Assembly: GCF_001625695.1 (NCBI RefSeq)
Contig: NZ_AUXY01000071.1
Coordinates: 166,053 to 230,052 of the forward strand
DNA: 64,000 nt
Direction of reading: 5' to 3'
Source: Pseudoalteromonas luteoviolacea H33-S
GTDB lineage: Bacteria > Pseudomonadota > Gammaproteobacteria > Enterobacterales > Alteromonadaceae
A program made the position numbers and the translations under genes. Positions 9,028 to 17,193 of this stretch are shown one piece after another (position 1 is the first letter of the stretch; the number at the start of each line of letters is the position of its first letter). The notes under the pieces are model-generated. The model was given only the letters and a program-made list of their open reading frames with translations. It was not told where the DNA came from and made no database searches.

Positions 9028-9850
9028 TGAGGCGTTATTCCTTTTATTCTTATTAATGCTTAGTTTGACGCATCACAATCACAAAAGGTTTAAATTTATT
9101 TTAGTTATTAAAATAATGATGTTTTAACTTTGATGATTGATAAGCGCGAAAATTAATTTCTTATAGTCATATTTAAGGAGTGACGAGCGGCCTAATACTT
9201 GTCAGCTTATTATCCCATTGGAGCGGTTATTTTGTATGTTTTTACCTTTAATGGTACGCACTTCTAATTTAGTGAGTCGTCACTTTAAACCGTCGATGGC
9301 AGCGCGCCCAGACTGAATTGACCGATAAATCAGGCTCAGTAAATCCACGTATTGATTCGCGAGGGGGGTGAGATAGCTTGAAATTACATCACATATTTTA
9401 ATCTTTTCGATGTGAACGCTTTTTCATCAAACTTTAGTCTTATACGTTTCATTTTTAAATCAGAGTTTTGCAATTAACAAGAGCAAGTAAAGTGGGGCCT
9501 CCATTGGCATTGCTATGTGTACTTTTCTTTTATAAATCAATTTATAAGATAAGTAAGACTTTTATCTATTAGGTGTAGCAAGGGGTCAATTCCGGTCGAT
9601 AGATACGGTGTTTATTCAGCTAATAGGTTAGTGCTGCTTACTTGAGTTCCTCGATTGGGTGTGTGAGCATGTCGCGGCTTGCATGACTGAATTGATCACT
9701 GTAGTGATGGAATATTACGTACTTAGTCTGTTGAATATAACTCTCTAATTATGAATTTATTGGTAAGAGGCGGTAAAGTAACTCACCTCGCTATTTGGCT
9801 AATTACAGCAAAGACAAGCACACGTAAAATATGGAAAAAAGGATGCGTAT
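9028..9850. other. long divergent intergenic region
   Basis: This 823-base spacer separates the divergent peptidase and lipase genes. I find no credible gene or RNA. A short palindrome, ATCACT-GT-AGTGAT, lies at 9695-9708, about 145 bases before the lipase start, and could be an operator. The spacer is unusually long for this window. Confidence 0.5.
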
Positions 9851-11416
9851 ATGGAATTTAAAGACACGGCGGGGCATTTTTTAAAAAGTGCCTCCAAACA
9901 TGGATTGTTTGCCCTTGCTTTGGCTGGGGTGAGTTTTACTTCTGTGGGTGGTGAAGGACACTCTGCCGCACAGCAACACCAACTGGATAAGCTAGATAGT
10001 GAGTTACCCCACGTATTATCTATTAGTACCTCTTCTTCACCAATCGTTCCGCCAGAAGAAAAGCTGGGTGTGTATGTCGTTGACCAAGGTCAAGGTCTAG
10101 ACACTGGGTGCACGTTTAGTAGTGGTGGTCCGCTTGTTATTCAGCTCGAAGTCCCTCAGGTTGTGAACAGTGCAGTACTCGACAACCAAGGTTATTTATT
10201 AGACCCAGGTAAATTGGTTGGTAATGGCATGTTGGGGGCAACGGCAACCTTGAGCTTACCTGTGTATGATATCGACAGTAGTGCCAATATACCTGGAGTT
10301 AATCCTGAGGTTGATGACTTATATTTTAATGGTCGTTTTAAAAAAACCTTAATTGGGCAGGACAGCCAATGGACTGATGATGTCATCTCTATCCCCATAG
10401 AAGAGATTAAATTTGGCCAAATCAATGAAATAAAAATAGATATAGATACTGCTAATGCCGGTGACAACTGGTGTATGTCGGTTGATTGGGTGGCAATTGA
10501 ATTTGAAGTAGCAGCACCGTATGTACTTGCCCACGGGATCAGTGCAGACTCATCCACTTGGGATGACGACGCTGCAACAGGTGTACTGGCATATTTAGAC
10601 GAGCAAGGTATTTTATACGATAGATTTAGCCTAGTTGCCAACGGGACAAGTGCGGGCAATGCTGCATTATTACAAGGCCACATTCGCGACTTTTTGGAGC
10701 CGCTTAAAGCCGATAAGGTACATATTATTGCGCACAGTAAAGGAGGTTTGGATAGCCAAGCTTTACAAGCACTCGCCCCACCGTTTGATATTTTAAGTTT
10801 GTCGACACTATCGACTCCGCATTTGGGATCTGTGGCAGCGGATCTATCCATCATTCAAAAAACATCGGCTAATCGGTATCAAAACATTGGCGATGATCCG
10901 AATGGTTATGCCGCGAAATATGTCAATACGTGGACGTTTGGACAGGGACCTCAAAACCCAGGCCTTGGAGATTTAACCACCCAACGAGCATTGCAAGCAA
11001 TTGCCTCTGGGGTGCGTGGTAATATCAGTAAAACCTTTACCATTGGCGCTGATGCAGATTTAAATGGCGATAACGACCTGACCACCAATGAGTCCGCAGG
11101 GTTGTTCCCCGGTATAGCGCACTATGGTGCAGAGCGCGCATGGCGAGTGTTAAGAGACTTTTCTTCTGCACACACAGTAGAAATTGTTACTAAAAGACTG
11201 CCTGCGCGGCCAAAGAAACGGAGCCGCACCATCACTATTTTGAAATATGCTGCGACCTCATCTATTCAACCGCAAAATAATGATATTGTTGTGACGTTAA
11301 ACAGTGCAAACCCCAACTATGGCCAAGCGATAGGCAATGTAATGGCGAATCATTCAACGTTAAAAAATGCACAAAACATTACTCGCATAGTTAACAACAC
11401 AATACATCTTAAATAA
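9851..11416 (+). CDS. exported alpha/beta-hydrolase, triacylglycerol-lipase-like
   Basis: The 521-residue product follows an AAGGA site. An N-terminal hydrophobic stretch (GLFALALAGVSF) serves as signal sequence. Residues about 60-215 form a beta-rich domain. From about 225 an alpha/beta-hydrolase core begins with the oxyanion-type motif YVLAHGIS, then the nucleophile elbow AHSKGG (Ser near 298) and TLSTPHLGS. The family is secreted lipases or esterases related to PGAP1/lipase class 2. The last 80 residues are basic and polar. The next gene starts 14 bases downstream, so the two are probably co-transcribed. Confidence 0.82.
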   Translation: MEFKDTAGHFLKSASKHGLFALALAGVSFTSVGGEGHSAAQQHQLDKLDSELPHVLSISTSSSPIVPPEEKLGVYVVDQGQGLDTGCTFSSGGPLVIQLEVPQVVNSAVLDNQGYLLDPGKLVGNGMLGATATLSLPVYDIDSSANIPGVNPEVDDLYFNGRFKKTLIGQDSQWTDDVISIPIEEIKFGQINEIKIDIDTANAGDNWCMSVDWVAIEFEVAAPYVLAHGISADSSTWDDDAATGVLAYLDEQGILYDRFSLVANGTSAGNAALLQGHIRDFLEPLKADKVHIIAHSKGGLDSQALQALAPPFDILSLSTLSTPHLGSVAADLSIIQKTSANRYQNIGDDPNGYAAKYVNTWTFGQGPQNPGLGDLTTQRALQAIASGVRGNISKTFTIGADADLNGDNDLTTNESAGLFPGIAHYGAERAWRVLRDFSSAHTVEIVTKRLPARPKKRSRTITILKYAATSSIQPQNNDIVVTLNSANPNYGQAIGNVMANHSTLKNAQNITRIVNNTIHLK

Positions 11417-11430
11417 AAAGGATTTGAAAG

Positions 11431-13470
11431 ATGATAAAGAGATTTAAAACGTTTAAATACTGGACAGATAACTTCATTGTTAAAGGTTTAATACTGGTCG
11501 TGATGCTTTTGGCATCGCCCGCTTGGGCAAGTATTCAAGGACAAATTGTCGCAAATTCGCCGACTACGCCGTCAGTGGCGATTAAAACAGGAGATGAAAG
11601 CGCGACATTGCAATTTGACGTACAAGGCGCACAGAGTTTTCGGGTCGAGTTAGTTGTGCCTGTAGAGGGGGCCAGTGTTCAACTTTTTGACCCACAGGGC
11701 AACCTGGTTGTTGATGCCAATGATCCTAAAACGCAGTTTATCGCAGGCGCGGAACTAGATGCTGCGAATCCATTACCCGGTGGTATTTTCTTGCTCCCTG
11801 AGCAGCTGCAACCGCAATCAGGCCAATGGCAAGCCGTTGTTCGTTTTCCCACCGCGACCTATGATACGGTGGTGATGAGTACGGTATTTATGCGATCTAA
11901 CCTGCAAGTTGGGATGGCCATTGCGCGCACTGAGTACTTGGTAGACGAGGTGGCACCTTTAGCTGTGATTATCTTAGATAAGGGCTTACCGATCGCAGGC
12001 GTTTCACCCGAGTTCACCATAACAGACCCTGATGGTCTGAACACCGTTTTGACTGCGCAAGATAATGGGGAAGAAGCTGACGCACAAAAAGCGGATGGGA
12101 TCTACAGTATTGACTTTCTGCTCGGTAAACCCGGTCAATATAAAGTTAGTATGGTGGCTGATATTAACACCAGCAATGGAGTTGTTCGTCGTACAGACGG
12201 TATGATGCTTGATGTGAAGAGCCCTTTTATTGATGTTAATGATATCACCTATGACAAAGTGTTAGACAGCACAGGCTGTGTTGAAGCAATCAATGCAAAA
12301 GTTAATTTAGAAGTGTTGGAAGCGGGTCAGTACGTCGTGAATCTAGATATTTCTGACAGTGAGCGCAAATTACTCAGCAATAAAAACGTGTCTTTGCCAG
12401 TGGGTGCATCAGTCATTAAGCTAAGTTATTCACGGGATGAGCTCAAAGCCAATTTAAATAAAACATCGCAATATCAACTTACTAAGTTCTGGGTGAATAA
12501 AGTAGACTCCGAGGGTATTCATTTAGCTGCATTGTTACCTGACCATGCTTTATCGACAGAGACCTCTTACGCTGATTTATGTCGAGATGATATAGAGATC
12601 ATGCCAGAGATCACAGAAGAGCCCGTGTTAGCTGACGGATATTACTCTGGTATTGATGTCAGCTTTCCTGTGTATGTAAAGCAATCTGGTCGTTATCAAG
12701 TGTCTTTAAAAGCCTTTGCTGCAGATAACACAGATTTGGGCCTTATTACGTTTTCAGTAAACTTAGCTGCGGGTGATAATGAGGTGACGTTTAATGTAAG
12801 CAATAAGGCACTTGTTAAAGCGGATGGGCCATATCGCTTTGTTGGATTGCTGGTTACCAAGGGCAGAGTATCCGCCAGGCTGAATTTATTGGGGGAAACC
12901 AGAGCGTATAAAAAAGAGCAGTTTATGCCTGTGTATACGGTGGTTCTCGATGCACTGCAATATGCACTAGAGCGCAGCAACTGGCAAACATCACCAGTGA
13001 CACCCTCTAATAATACGAGAGTGGGCGGTTACTTACGGTCAGGTGCTTCAATTCCTTATGACTATGAGACATTATTAACTTTCAGCCCAGAGATCTCAGG
13101 TAGCCATGTTTTGGAGGCTAAACTGATCATCGAAGTGGGTGAGTCCAGCCTAATGACGCCATTTAATTCGATAGAAGTTTTTAATCAAAACAAGCGTACA
13201 CTAGATGGTCAAGCGGTTAGCTATGATGATTTTTGCCAAAGCTTTAATGTGTGTCCTGCTTGGGATCAACACTTAGGCACGATCCCCACTGCAATGGCTA
13301 ATAATAGCTATGTGGTAGAGTCTGAACAGCTAAGCCATTTAGTACAAAAATGGGTGGAAGATGAAAATAATAATCACGGTATTATTTTAACTGCTTCGCC
13401 TTATGAGCGAAGCTATTTTGCCACGATCACCAGTGCGAAGCTTGAAGTAAAATATGCTCAACTACCTTGA
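11431..13470 (+). CDS. exported multi-domain protein with DNRLRE-like C-terminus
   Basis: This 679-residue protein has a long signal sequence with hydrophobic core LILVVMLLASPAWA. The N-terminal third has Ig-like strands of the kind seen in choice-of-anchor modules (VQLFDPQGNLVVD, ADGIYSIDF). The C-terminal 180 residues contain NNTRVGGYLRSGA, a two-cysteine DFCQSFNVCPAWDQ segment, VQKWVEDENNNHGIIL and a closing LEVKY strand, which fits the DNRLRE (disaggregatase-related, threaded beta) domain. The gene lies 14 bases after the lipase gene and before a terminator, so the pair forms an operon. It may bind the lipase, its substrate or the cell surface. No enzymatic motif is visible. Confidence 0.75.
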   Translation: MIKRFKTFKYWTDNFIVKGLILVVMLLASPAWASIQGQIVANSPTTPSVAIKTGDESATLQFDVQGAQSFRVELVVPVEGASVQLFDPQGNLVVDANDPKTQFIAGAELDAANPLPGGIFLLPEQLQPQSGQWQAVVRFPTATYDTVVMSTVFMRSNLQVGMAIARTEYLVDEVAPLAVIILDKGLPIAGVSPEFTITDPDGLNTVLTAQDNGEEADAQKADGIYSIDFLLGKPGQYKVSMVADINTSNGVVRRTDGMMLDVKSPFIDVNDITYDKVLDSTGCVEAINAKVNLEVLEAGQYVVNLDISDSERKLLSNKNVSLPVGASVIKLSYSRDELKANLNKTSQYQLTKFWVNKVDSEGIHLAALLPDHALSTETSYADLCRDDIEIMPEITEEPVLADGYYSGIDVSFPVYVKQSGRYQVSLKAFAADNTDLGLITFSVNLAAGDNEVTFNVSNKALVKADGPYRFVGLLVTKGRVSARLNLLGETRAYKKEQFMPVYTVVLDALQYALERSNWQTSPVTPSNNTRVGGYLRSGASIPYDYETLLTFSPEISGSHVLEAKLIIEVGESSLMTPFNSIEVFNQNKRTLDGQAVSYDDFCQSFNVCPAWDQHLGTIPTAMANNSYVVESEQLSHLVQKWVEDENNNHGIILTASPYERSYFATITSAKLEVKYAQLP

Positions 13471-13510
13471 TAATAGGTTAGTGAACAATCCGTTCTAATT
13501 GCAAAAGCAT

Positions 13511-13547
13511 AAAAGCGCAGGTATATGTTTTATAAAGCTGCGCTTTT
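13511..13547 (+). terminator. terminator of the lipase operon
   Basis: AAAAGCGCAG and CTGCGCTTTTT form a 10-bp stem closed by a 17-base AT-rich loop, 40 bases after the operon's last stop codon. Confidence 0.85.
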
Positions 13548-13654
13548 TAAGAACGGTCACTTTGATCTAGTCGCTATACGTATGCTAGCCAAAATATATC
13601 AATTAAGCTTAATTTTTAGAGCTTCTAATCAGCATTAAATTTGACAGGTCATAT

Positions 13655-13777
13655 TCAGCGAATTGGCTAAAACTCACCACCCAATTTGCCAAAGTGTTTA
13701 AAGGCTCGGTGGGAAGACCAGATGCCAAGCAAAAATACTGTGAGCACTTAAAATTAAAGCGACGAAGCAACTTTTAG
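13655..13777 (+). pseudogene. decayed C-terminus of a Y1 (REP-associated) transposase
   Basis: The frame reads NWLKLTTQFAKVFKGSVG, then RPDAKQKYCEHLKLKRRSN, then Phe and a stop. It matches the last 40 residues of the intact transposase at 15796-16767 almost throughout. The 5' two thirds of the gene are absent. After the shared AGCAA it jumps directly to the element tail, so about 150 bases between gene end and tail were lost. Confidence 0.85.
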
Positions 13778-13845
13778 CGGTTTGTTTCTGCTTTGAAACA
13801 TGTTTAGGTGTAGTTGTGGTATAAATTAATATGGGTGTCAGGTAT
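13766..13845 (+). repeat. Y1-element tail repeat, copy 1
   Basis: This 80-base sequence runs from AGCAA to the end TGGGTGTCAGGTAT and contains GTAGTTGTGGTATAAATTAA. It recurs at 16890-16968 and 17114-17193 with few changes. The end GGGTGTCAGGTA is the shared boundary of all three copies. Confidence 0.85.
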
Positions 13846-13847
13846 CT

Positions 13848-14322
13848 CCTGGGAAGCTCGGTCATGACAAGGGTAACATAACCCGAGTGGGTGTTGTGAG
13901 CACCTAACAACCTCCCAATTTATAGTTGCTAAAAGTAGATGAAAAAAGGCCTAATCTGCCTACATAAAACCCGAAAAAGGCATGGTATTTAAACCGATTG
14001 GGTGTTTTCAATTTAGGGTGTGTAGACTCGTAGCTCATTAGGGGCGCTGAATAACAGTTAAGCCCGGATATATGTCAGAGCAACGCTTTATTGCAAGTGG
14101 TTAATCATCAAAATGTGGCTAGTAGGGAGTAAAATAACGATAACGAGGCAGTAAAAACTGCCCCGACAGACTTACTCAACTTGACATAAAGGGAGTGTCC
14201 ATATATGTCAAGTATCTTCCTGGTCTGTGAGGGTGGGAGCTGTACGCCTTACTCTGACAGTATTTTTTTTCATATTTTTTATTTATTGAATAATGTGAGG
14301 GAGATGATCTCCCTCTATCAGG
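13848..14322. other. intergenic region with inverted repeats
   Basis: No coding frame is credible here. The region holds GGCAGT-AAAA-ACTGCC at 14147-14162 and a perfect 10-bp inverted repeat (ACTTGACATA at 14179-14188, TATGTCAAGT at 14204-14213). The latter surrounds GGGAGTGTCC and could be an insertion-sequence end. Confidence 0.5.
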
Positions 14323-14973
14323 TTAAGGATATACAGCAAGCGTAATAGCAGTTGCTACCCAGCTATTGAAAAAATTATTTTTGCTAGTAGTTTTGATGCT
14401 GCCATCCCATGGATCGAATACCTTTACCATATTGTTGTTATCATTTATTTCATATATGATAACGAAATGACCAATATTCGCAGAGTTTAAAGGACTATTT
14501 GGTAATAGATTTACAATTAAAACATTATTGTTGCCTAATAATGTTTTGAGGTAGTTATACATCTTACTTTTTGTATTTAAACTTGAAATTTCTGTACTCA
14601 AAATGGAATGTTTATTCCAGCCCCATCTTTCATCTGCGATTTTGTTTAAGTTGTAAACAGACGTAATTGAATTACTACGTTTTCCTAAATATGAATATAG
14701 TCTATCCAAAGCACTTTTTACTTCTGATGAATTATTTGTAAATGGTGCGGCCTGTCCAGAAAAATACCAACTTACGTAGTTATTTGCCATCAGCAGTGAC
14801 ATTGGTCCACAAGAATTTCGATAACCAGTAACCACCTGATTTAGATTATTCCCGTTTGCATTCAAATAAGCATGTTCAAAAGAACGTGTATAATACACAT
14901 TTCCATCTCCGGATACATCTGCATAACTAAATGAAGAGACGACCAATAGCAGTATAGTTAGAAATTTCATCAT
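14323..14973 (-). CDS. exported C39-like cysteine peptidase
   Basis: The 216-residue product has a signal peptide (KFLTILLLVVSSFSYA). The motif YRNSCGPMSLLMAN places a catalytic Cys in an SCGP context near residue 54. IGHFVIIYE near 170 supplies the His and VFDPWDG the following Asp. This is the order of papain-like C39/BtrH-type peptidases. It is exported, unlike C39 domains fused to bacteriocin ABC exporters, so a role in cleaving extracellular peptides or as a toxin is possible but unproven. The gene follows an AAGGAG site and is clearly richer in A and T than its neighbours, which suggests transfer. It lies between Y1-element copies. Confidence 0.72.
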   Translation of the reverse strand: MMKFLTILLLVVSSFSYADVSGDGNVYYTRSFEHAYLNANGNNLNQVVTGYRNSCGPMSLLMANNYVSWYFSGQAAPFTNNSSEVKSALDRLYSYLGKRSNSITSVYNLNKIADERWGWNKHSILSTEISSLNTKSKMYNYLKTLLGNNNVLIVNLLPNSPLNSANIGHFVIIYEINDNNNMVKVFDPWDGSIKTTSKNNFFNSWVATAITLAVYP

Positions 14974-15152
14974 GACATTTTTCTCCTTTTGAATTTGTCA
15001 TAGGTTTTTTTTTGATGTTGAAGTTATTTAATATTTACCCTAAAAAATTAAATAATAAATGGTGTGTTAATATTTATTTTTTATAAATTTTTTTGAAAAA
15101 ATATATGCTTATAAAAATAGGAAAAATATCTACTTTTTAATTTGAGAGGTTT

Positions 15153-15590
15153 TCATGTTAGTAGAACCAATTTATAATGAAAGTATAGATAAGCTTGTGC
15201 TTCACTTTCTTTGTAAAGTGAGTGGAAAGCAGAGGAGGCGTTGATATAAATCTCACCTTGAGATCCGCCTAAAGCGCTCAAAACTTGGACCTCGTATTGA
15301 ATAATATACCCCTCAGCATTCCACAGGGGAGCGATCTTAGATGGGGATGCACCCACCCACTTCAGACCTTCTTGTTGACGCTCTTGAATAAGTAGAAGTG
15401 CTTCTTTCCTATCGTTATCTGGCATTTTGTACACTTCTATGGCATGCAGTAAGGGGTGATATTCATCTTCTATATCTACGGAAGTGTTGTGGAGATGGGA
15501 TTGATAGCCGTTAATATCGTAGGAAGAGGAAAAAGCTAGGTTGTTTGTAAAAAATCCGATTATTAATAGCAGTTTTATTTTGTTGTTCAC
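15153..15590 (-). CDS. small exported protein of unknown function
   Basis: I prefer the GTG start at 15590, behind GGAAA, because it gives a classic signal peptide (NNKIKLLLIIGFFTNNLAFSS); a longer frame opens from a TTG at 15626. The mature part is about 120 residues and contains KMPDNDRKEALLLIQERQQ and a later aromatic-rich EAQAYLYFHYKLVLL. I do not recognise the family. The gene is AT-rich like the C39-like peptidase gene downstream on the same strand, 180 bases away, so the two may have arrived together. The final hydrophobic residues could be foreign sequence after a truncation. Confidence 0.55.
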   Translation of the reverse strand: MNNKIKLLLIIGFFTNNLAFSSSYDINGYQSHLHNTSVDIEDEYHPLLHAIEVYKMPDNDRKEALLLIQERQQEGLKWVGASPSKIAPLWNAEGYIIQYEVQVLSALGGSQGEIYINASSAFHSLYKESEAQAYLYFHYKLVLLT

Positions 15591-15795
15591 GTTTAAATTT
15601 CCATATTGAACTATTGCTGCCTGCAAATAAGGTGCTGAGAAAGCATGAATTTAAAAACATTATTATAATGTTTGGTTAACTTTTTTGCAATCTTTTGGGG
15701 GTGGTGTTAACGAGCATGACGCCCGCCATAACTTAGAGATATTGTACGAAGCTGTCTATGCTTTAATAAATATTAAAGTATGGATGGCTTTTTTT

Positions 15796-16767
15796 ATGGC
15801 AATAGCAAGGAAGAGACAAGTTAGCTTGGTGGATACTAAGTATTACCACTGTATATCACGATGCGTAAGGCGCGCGTTTTTATGCGGAGAAGATAAAGCA
15901 ACGGGTAAGTCATTTGAGCATAGAAGAGGGTGGGTTGAAGAGAAGTTATTGCAGCTAGCCAAGGTGTTTTGTATTGATGTCTGTGCTTATGCGGTGATGA
16001 GTAACCATACCCATATTGTTTTGTATGTAGATGATAAAAAAGTAAAACGCCTAAATGATAAGGCCATTCTTATTCGTTGGCATAAACAGTTTAAAGGGAC
16101 TTGGCTGACTCATAAGTTTGTCAGCGGAGAGCCACTGAGCAACTTAGAGCGCTGTTTGCTGTCAGAGCTGATAGACAAGTATAGAAATCGTCTAGCGGAT
16201 ATCAGCTGGTTTATGCGAACGCTCAACGAAGATATCGCGCGTAAAGCCAATAAAGAGGATGGTTGCACAGGCCGTTTTTGGGAAGGGCGATTTAAATCAC
16301 AAGCCTTATTAGATGAAGCAGCGCTTGCAGCGTGTTTAGCGTATGTGGATTTGAATCCGGTTAGAGCAAAAATTGCAAAGACACCAGAAGAGTCAGACCA
16401 TACCAGCATTAAAAAACGTATTGATACAGAAAAAGTAGGTAAACAGCCTAAGTCACTCATGCGATTTGTAGGCAACCCAAGAAAATACATGCCAAAAGGC
16501 TTACCGTTTGAATTTAAATATTATTTAGAACTTGTCGATTTAACAGGGCGTTGTATGCGCGAAGATAAACGTGGATTTATCACAGACACTCAACCCATTT
16601 TATCAAGGCTTAATATCCAACCAGATAATTGGTTAAAGCTCACTACCAAATTTACCAAGGTGTTCAAGGGATCAGTAGGCAACCCTGATGCCAAGCAAAA
16701 ATACTGTGAGCACTTAAAACTAAAACGACGAAGCAACTTGACGCAATGCTGTGAATTGTTCGCTTAA
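15796..16767 (+). CDS. REP-associated tyrosine (Y1, IS200-like) transposase
   Basis: I chose the ATG at 15796, giving 323 residues beginning MAIARKRQVSLVDTKYYHC, as is usual for this family; the frame is open 111 bases further upstream. His71 and His73 in SNHTHIV form the metal-binding HUH pair, and Tyr183 in LAYVDLNPVRA is the likely nucleophile. Family knowledge: such enzymes cut and join single strands at REP-like palindromes. The enzyme looks intact. Two tandem copies of its 3' tail follow, and a decayed relative lies at 13655-13777, so the family has been active here. Residues CTGRFWEGRFKSQAL are also conserved in the family. Confidence 0.9.
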   Translation: MAIARKRQVSLVDTKYYHCISRCVRRAFLCGEDKATGKSFEHRRGWVEEKLLQLAKVFCIDVCAYAVMSNHTHIVLYVDDKKVKRLNDKAILIRWHKQFKGTWLTHKFVSGEPLSNLERCLLSELIDKYRNRLADISWFMRTLNEDIARKANKEDGCTGRFWEGRFKSQALLDEAALAACLAYVDLNPVRAKIAKTPEESDHTSIKKRIDTEKVGKQPKSLMRFVGNPRKYMPKGLPFEFKYYLELVDLTGRCMREDKRGFITDTQPILSRLNIQPDNWLKLTTKFTKVFKGSVGNPDAKQKYCEHLKLKRRSNLTQCCELFA

Positions 16768-16968
16768 CCTTTAAGGCGTCCTAACATTCCAACTTCAATG
16801 TAGCTTGTAAAAGCTATGTGGTCAATTATGTCTGAAATCCAAAAAAAGTTATAAACTTCAGTGATTAATCAGACGATAAAACTGAATGTAGCAATTTTTA
16901 GCGGTGTGTTTCTGCTTTGAAACATATTCAGGTGTAGTTGTGGTATAAATTAATATGGGTGTCAGGTA
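16749..16968 (+). repeat. tandem 220-base unit, copy 1 (transposase end plus tail)
   Basis: The unit begins with the last codons of the transposase gene (CTGTGAATTG), continues through CCTAACATTCCAACTTCAAT and ends in TGGGTGTCAGGTA. Copy 2 follows after five bases at an offset of 225. Confidence 0.85.
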
Positions 16969-16973
16969 CTTGT

Positions 16974-17193
16974 CTGTGAGTTGCTTGCTTAACCTTTAAG
17001 ACGTCCTAACATTCCAACTTCAATGTAGCTTGTAAAAGCTATTTGGTCGGTCATGTCTGAAATCAAAAAAAGTTATAAATTTCAGTGATTAATTAGACGA
17101 TTAAACTGAATGTAGCAATTTCTAGCAGTTTGTTTCTGCTTTGAAATATGTTCAGGTGTAGTTGTGGTATAAATTAATATGGGTGTCAGGTAT
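16974..17193 (+). repeat. tandem 220-base unit, copy 2, fused to the methyltransferase gene
   Basis: This copy starts with CTGTGAGTTG, equivalent to the 3' end of the transposase gene, and ends in TGGGTGTCAGGTAT at 17193. The sequence immediately right of it is methyltransferase coding sequence, so 17193/17194 is the element boundary. Confidence 0.85.

Noticed and set aside
10192..10854. 220-codon minus-strand frame inside the lipase gene
   Set aside because: It lies fully opposite the alpha/beta-hydrolase core, has biased composition rich in Ser, Pro and Lys, and no ribosome site.
13831..13845. Similarity of the element end ATGGGTGTCAGG to the tRNA-Pro anticodon arm ATGGGGTGTCAGG
   Set aside because: The match is about 12 bases with one gap and covers only the anticodon arm; the flanks differ. 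Chance similarity is more likely than tRNA-derived targeting.
14021..14090. Possible integron attC-like site around GTTAAGCCCGG
   Set aside because: The expected paired core sites and stem are not present.
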